This document shows, piece after piece, positions 61,757-64,000 of a stretch of DNA of 64,000 bases. How positions within the stretch are numbered: the stretch's first letter is position 1; the number at the start of each line of letters is the position of its first letter. Source of the stretch: Arthrobacter sp. StoSoilB22 (GTDB lineage: Bacteria > Actinomycetota > Actinomycetes > Actinomycetales > Micrococcaceae); NCBI RefSeq assembly GCF_019977315.1, contig NZ_AP024652.1:3162001-3226000 (forward strand). Reading direction: 5' to 3'. Made by a program: the position numbers and the translations under genes. The notes below the pieces were generated by a model. That model searched no databases. It was given only the letters and a program-made list of their open reading frames with translations, and had not been told where the DNA came from.

Positions 61757-62862
61757 TCCAGCCGTTTCTGCCATTCGCCGTCATAGCCGGAAGGCTTGAA
61801 CCCCAAGGCGATATTTATGGCCAGCATATGCCGGTTTTCATTGGCGTTCCACGTCATCACAGACGTGGCGGCCGGCCATAGCTCCTGAACACGGCGAAGG
61901 TTGGCGATCTTGACCAACATGCCAAGGCTATGTCCGCGGTGTTCAGGAGCAACTAAGGTGTCCTCCTGGTAGACCATGCCCGGGGTAGCATCGCGGTGGG
62001 TGAGGGTGGTGTACGCCGCTAAGTCCCCTGTGGCGTCGTGGCGTGCAACTGAAACCGTGGAAGCGACACCGCCTGCCAGCCACGTGGATTCCTCGAGGCG
62101 GACGCGGTCGGCATCCCATTCCTCGCCCTCCCAACCCAGTCCTGCGATGGGCACCTCGGTGCTCATGAGGCTTTTCAGCTTGGCAAATACGTCTACGAGT
62201 TCATCAGGGCAACGGTCCTGCCATCCGATTAAGCTGTAGCCGGCTGCCCTCTGCGTTGCCTGCGCTTCAAGATCCTGCAGCAGCCTTTCCCCTACCGGGA
62301 GGGCCAGAGTGCTGTTGGTTTCAACCTGCTCCAGGGAATACCCGTGGTGAACGGCAAAACGCGTTGAGGCGGTGTCCATCGGGACGCCACCCGTGCCGGA
62401 CTTCGCCTCCAGCAACTCACCACCAGGGATTAGCAGCCCAAGAGGTTCCGCGCAAAACGCGTCAAAGGAGGTGCGGCCCCTCTCGCGGGCAACCCGTTCC
62501 AGTACCAGGAGGATTTCCGACCCGATGCCGCGCCGACGACAGCCGGCGTCCACCAGGACGTCCACACCCGCCGTCGTCGTGTTCTCGCTTAAGGGCAACG
62601 TCAGTGTGCCCCTGCCAACCACAGTTCCGTCGAGGCGAGCCAGGAATACGTGGCGCTCTTCGTATTCATTGCCCCGCCAGAAGAGGACTGCCTCGGCCAG
62701 GGTGGAGCACCGGTCGAGGTTGCCCCAAAGATCCATATGGTGGGCAACGTCCAGATCATGGAAGGCACGGAAGTCGGGCGCCCCGCTCGCGTCGGTGCTT
62801 GACGGGACCGGAATCCGTTCAACGGACAACCCGGCAAGGGCGTGAAAGTTCGACGACGACAC
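61753..62862 (-). CDS. Two-domain GNAT N-acetyltransferase (first of tandem pair)
   Basis: Paralogue of the following gene: LVAPEHRGHSLGMLVKIANL, then TWNANENRHMLAINIALGF, matches TWNAPENRYLLTVNKQLGF of its neighbour. The first module has DVLVDAGCRRRGIGSEILLV. The GTG at 62862 (VSSSNFHALAGLSVERIPV, 369 aa) is preferred because a start at 62931 would lie inside the rplA terminator. The ribosome binding site is poor, so the start remains uncertain. It overlaps the second gene by four bases. Confidence 0.8.
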   Translation of the reverse strand: MSSSNFHALAGLSVERIPVPSSTDASGAPDFRAFHDLDVAHHMDLWGNLDRCSTLAEAVLFWRGNEYEERHVFLARLDGTVVGRGTLTLPLSENTTTAGVDVLVDAGCRRRGIGSEILLVLERVARERGRTSFDAFCAEPLGLLIPGGELLEAKSGTGGVPMDTASTRFAVHHGYSLEQVETNSTLALPVGERLLQDLEAQATQRAAGYSLIGWQDRCPDELVDVFAKLKSLMSTEVPIAGLGWEGEEWDADRVRLEESTWLAGGVASTVSVARHDATGDLAAYTTLTHRDATPGMVYQEDTLVAPEHRGHSLGMLVKIANLRRVQELWPAATSVMTWNANENRHMLAINIALGFKPSGYDGEWQKRLE

Positions 62863-62912
62863 GAACCACAGCCTACGGCGCACCACCGGCGGTGAACAGG
62901 TAGCAAGACAAG

Positions 62913-62949
62913 AAAAAGGACCGCCCGGCAATGCCGGACGGTCCTTTTA
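62913..62949 (-). terminator. rplA terminator
   Basis: AAAAGGACCG-CCCGGC pairs with GCCGG-CGGTCCTTTT; strong stem with T-run on minus, 23 bp past the rplA stop. Confidence 0.88.
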
Positions 62950-62971
62950 TCAGAGCAAGTGCTCGCGAAGC

Positions 62972-63679
62972 TTACGCGTCGACGAGGACCTTGGTGACGT
63001 TCGGGTCAACGGTGATGCCCGGACCGAACGTGGTGGCAACGGTAGCCTTCTGGATGTAGCGGCCCTTGGAAGCGGACGGCTTCAGACGAAGCACCTCTTC
63101 CAGTGCAGCTGCGTAGTTCTCAGCCAGCTTGTTGACGTCGAAAGACACCTTGCCAATGATGAAGTGCAGGTTGGAGTGCTTGTCGACGCGGAAGTCGATC
63201 TTGCCACCCTTGATGTCGTTGACAGCCTTGGTGACATCCGGGGTAACCGTACCGGTCTTCGGGTTCGGCATCAGGTTACGCGGACCGAGGACCTTACCCA
63301 GGCGGCCAACCTTGCCCATGAGGTCAGGGGTAGCCACTGCGGCATCGAAGTCGGTCCAGCCGGCTGCGATCTTTTCGATCAGGTCGTCGGAACCAACGAA
63401 GTCGGCGCCGGCAGCGATTGCTGCTTCAGCCTTGTCGCCGGTCGCGAAAACGAGGACGCGGGCGGTCTTACCTGTGCCGTGGGGCAGGTTGACGGTGCCA
63501 CGAACCATCTGGTCAGCCTTACGCGGGTCAACGCCCAGGCGGAAAGCGACCTCAACGGTTGCGTCGAACTTGGAAGGGTTGGTGTCCTTCGCGAGGGTGA
63601 TGGCCTCGACCGGGGCGTAGACCTTGTCTGCCTCGATCTTGGCTACGGCTGCCTCATATGCTTTGCTGCGCTTTGCCAT
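62972..63679 (-). CDS. rplA: 50S ribosomal protein L1 (uL1)
   Basis: L1-stalk protein and often autoregulator of rplKA, 235 aa. The start at 63679 gives [38 protein letters not shown] and [19 protein letters not shown] are the L1 signature. The rplK-rplA gap (147 bp) has a small hairpin GAAGGCC/GGCCTTC (63800-63818). Confidence 0.98.
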   Translation of the reverse strand: MAKRSKAYEAAVAKIEADKVYAPVEAITLAKDTNPSKFDATVEVAFRLGVDPRKADQMVRGTVNLPHGTGKTARVLVFATGDKAEAAIAAGADFVGSDDLIEKIAAGWTDFDAAVATPDLMGKVGRLGKVLGPRNLMPNPKTGTVTPDVTKAVNDIKGGKIDFRVDKHSNLHFIIGKVSFDVNKLAENYAAALEEVLRLKPSASKGRYIQKATVATTFGPGITVDPNVTKVLVDA

Positions 63680-63826
63680 GCTGCTATTTCTCCTTGTGCA
63701 GTTGTGGTCTGCGGACCGCGCTGGGCCCTGCCACAAGCCGCGGATCCGGCAAGGATCCTGCGACATTTCAATGTTTCAGATGCCGGTTGCCCGGCGGGTG
63801 AAGGCCACATGGGCCTTCGAAGGTTA

Positions 63827-64000
63827 CTAGCCTTCTACGGTGATGCCCATGGAGCGGGCGGTGCCGGCGATGATCAGGGCGGCAGCCTTGATGTCGTTGG
63901 CGTTGAGGTCTTCCATCTTGGTGGAAGCAATTTCCTCAACCTGTGCCTGGGTCAGCTTGGCAACCTTGACGGTGTGCGGGGTAGCCGAACCCTTGGCAAC
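63827..64000 (-). CDS. rplK: 50S ribosomal protein L11 (uL11), 3' part only
   Basis: The last 57 codons of rpl[21 protein letters not shown] and the C-terminal [18 protein letters not shown], which bind the GTPase-associated 23S rRNA region. The rest lies beyond the right edge. Standard rplK-rplA order. Confidence 0.96.

Overview
The window comes from a high-GC Gram-positive actinobacterium, most likely an Arthrobacter/Paenarthrobacter-type member of the Micrococcaceae. The evidence is the protein-sequence style, a spc operon that lacks rpsN, acidic Ala/Glu-rich tails on several ribosomal proteins, and a secretin-free Tad pilus locus. It is a core chromosomal region. Almost all informational genes lie on the minus strand, and blocks of accessory genes, mostly on the plus strand, sit between the ribosomal operons. 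No tRNA, rRNA, insertion sequence, prophage or CRISPR array was seen.

Layout by coordinate. 1-6.8 kb: amino-sugar and cofactor block, with NAD(P)HX repair enzyme (cut by the left edge), acpS, glmS and glmM on minus, and divergent coaA plus a VanY-type D,D-carboxypeptidase lipoprotein on plus. 6.9-7.9 kb: rpsI-rplM. 8.2-16.2 kb: a complete Tad/Flp type IVc pilus locus on plus (prepilin peptidase, Flp pilin, TadE, TadG-like, CpaB, TadZ, TadA, TadB, TadC). 16.4-20.5 kb: truA, rplQ, rpoA, rpsK, rpsM, rpmJ, infA. 20.7-25.2 kb: P1-family peptidase and a three-gene sugar-type ABC importer without an ATPase. 25.3-28.2 kb: map, adk, secY. 28.4-38.2 kb: the spc (rplO to rplN) and S10 (rpsQ to rpsJ) operons. 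38.6-44.5 kb: GH1 beta-glucosidase, a 41-aa membrane microprotein and a 1428-aa polytopic membrane protein of unknown function. 44.6-49.1 kb: str operon (tuf, fusA, rpsG, rpsL). 49.5-57.0 kb: rpoC and rpoB. 57.4-59.1 kb: thiolase and YbaK-like editing protein. 59.3-60.3 kb: rplL-rplJ behind an attenuator leader. 60.6-62.9 kb: a tandem pair of two-domain GNAT acetyltransferases. 63-64 kb: rplA and the 3' end of rplK.

The core genes build the translation and transcription machinery (ribosomal proteins, IF-1, EF-Tu, EF-G, RNA polymerase alpha, beta and beta'), membrane insertion (SecY), protein maturation (Map), nucleotide balance (Adk) and cell-wall precursor supply (GlmS, GlmM). The accessory blocks add surface attachment (Tad pili), sugar uptake and hydrolysis, and poorly known membrane and acetyltransferase functions. 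The most notable unexplained items are the giant membrane protein with its coupled microprotein, and a set of long GC-rich hairpins without U-tracts placed inside operons (rpsK/rpoA, rpsG/fusA, rpoB/rpoC). Others are an 11-bp motif shared by the rpoA and rpoB upstream regions, the rplJ leader attenuator, and the use of the truA-rplM interval as a site for a secretion or pilus system.
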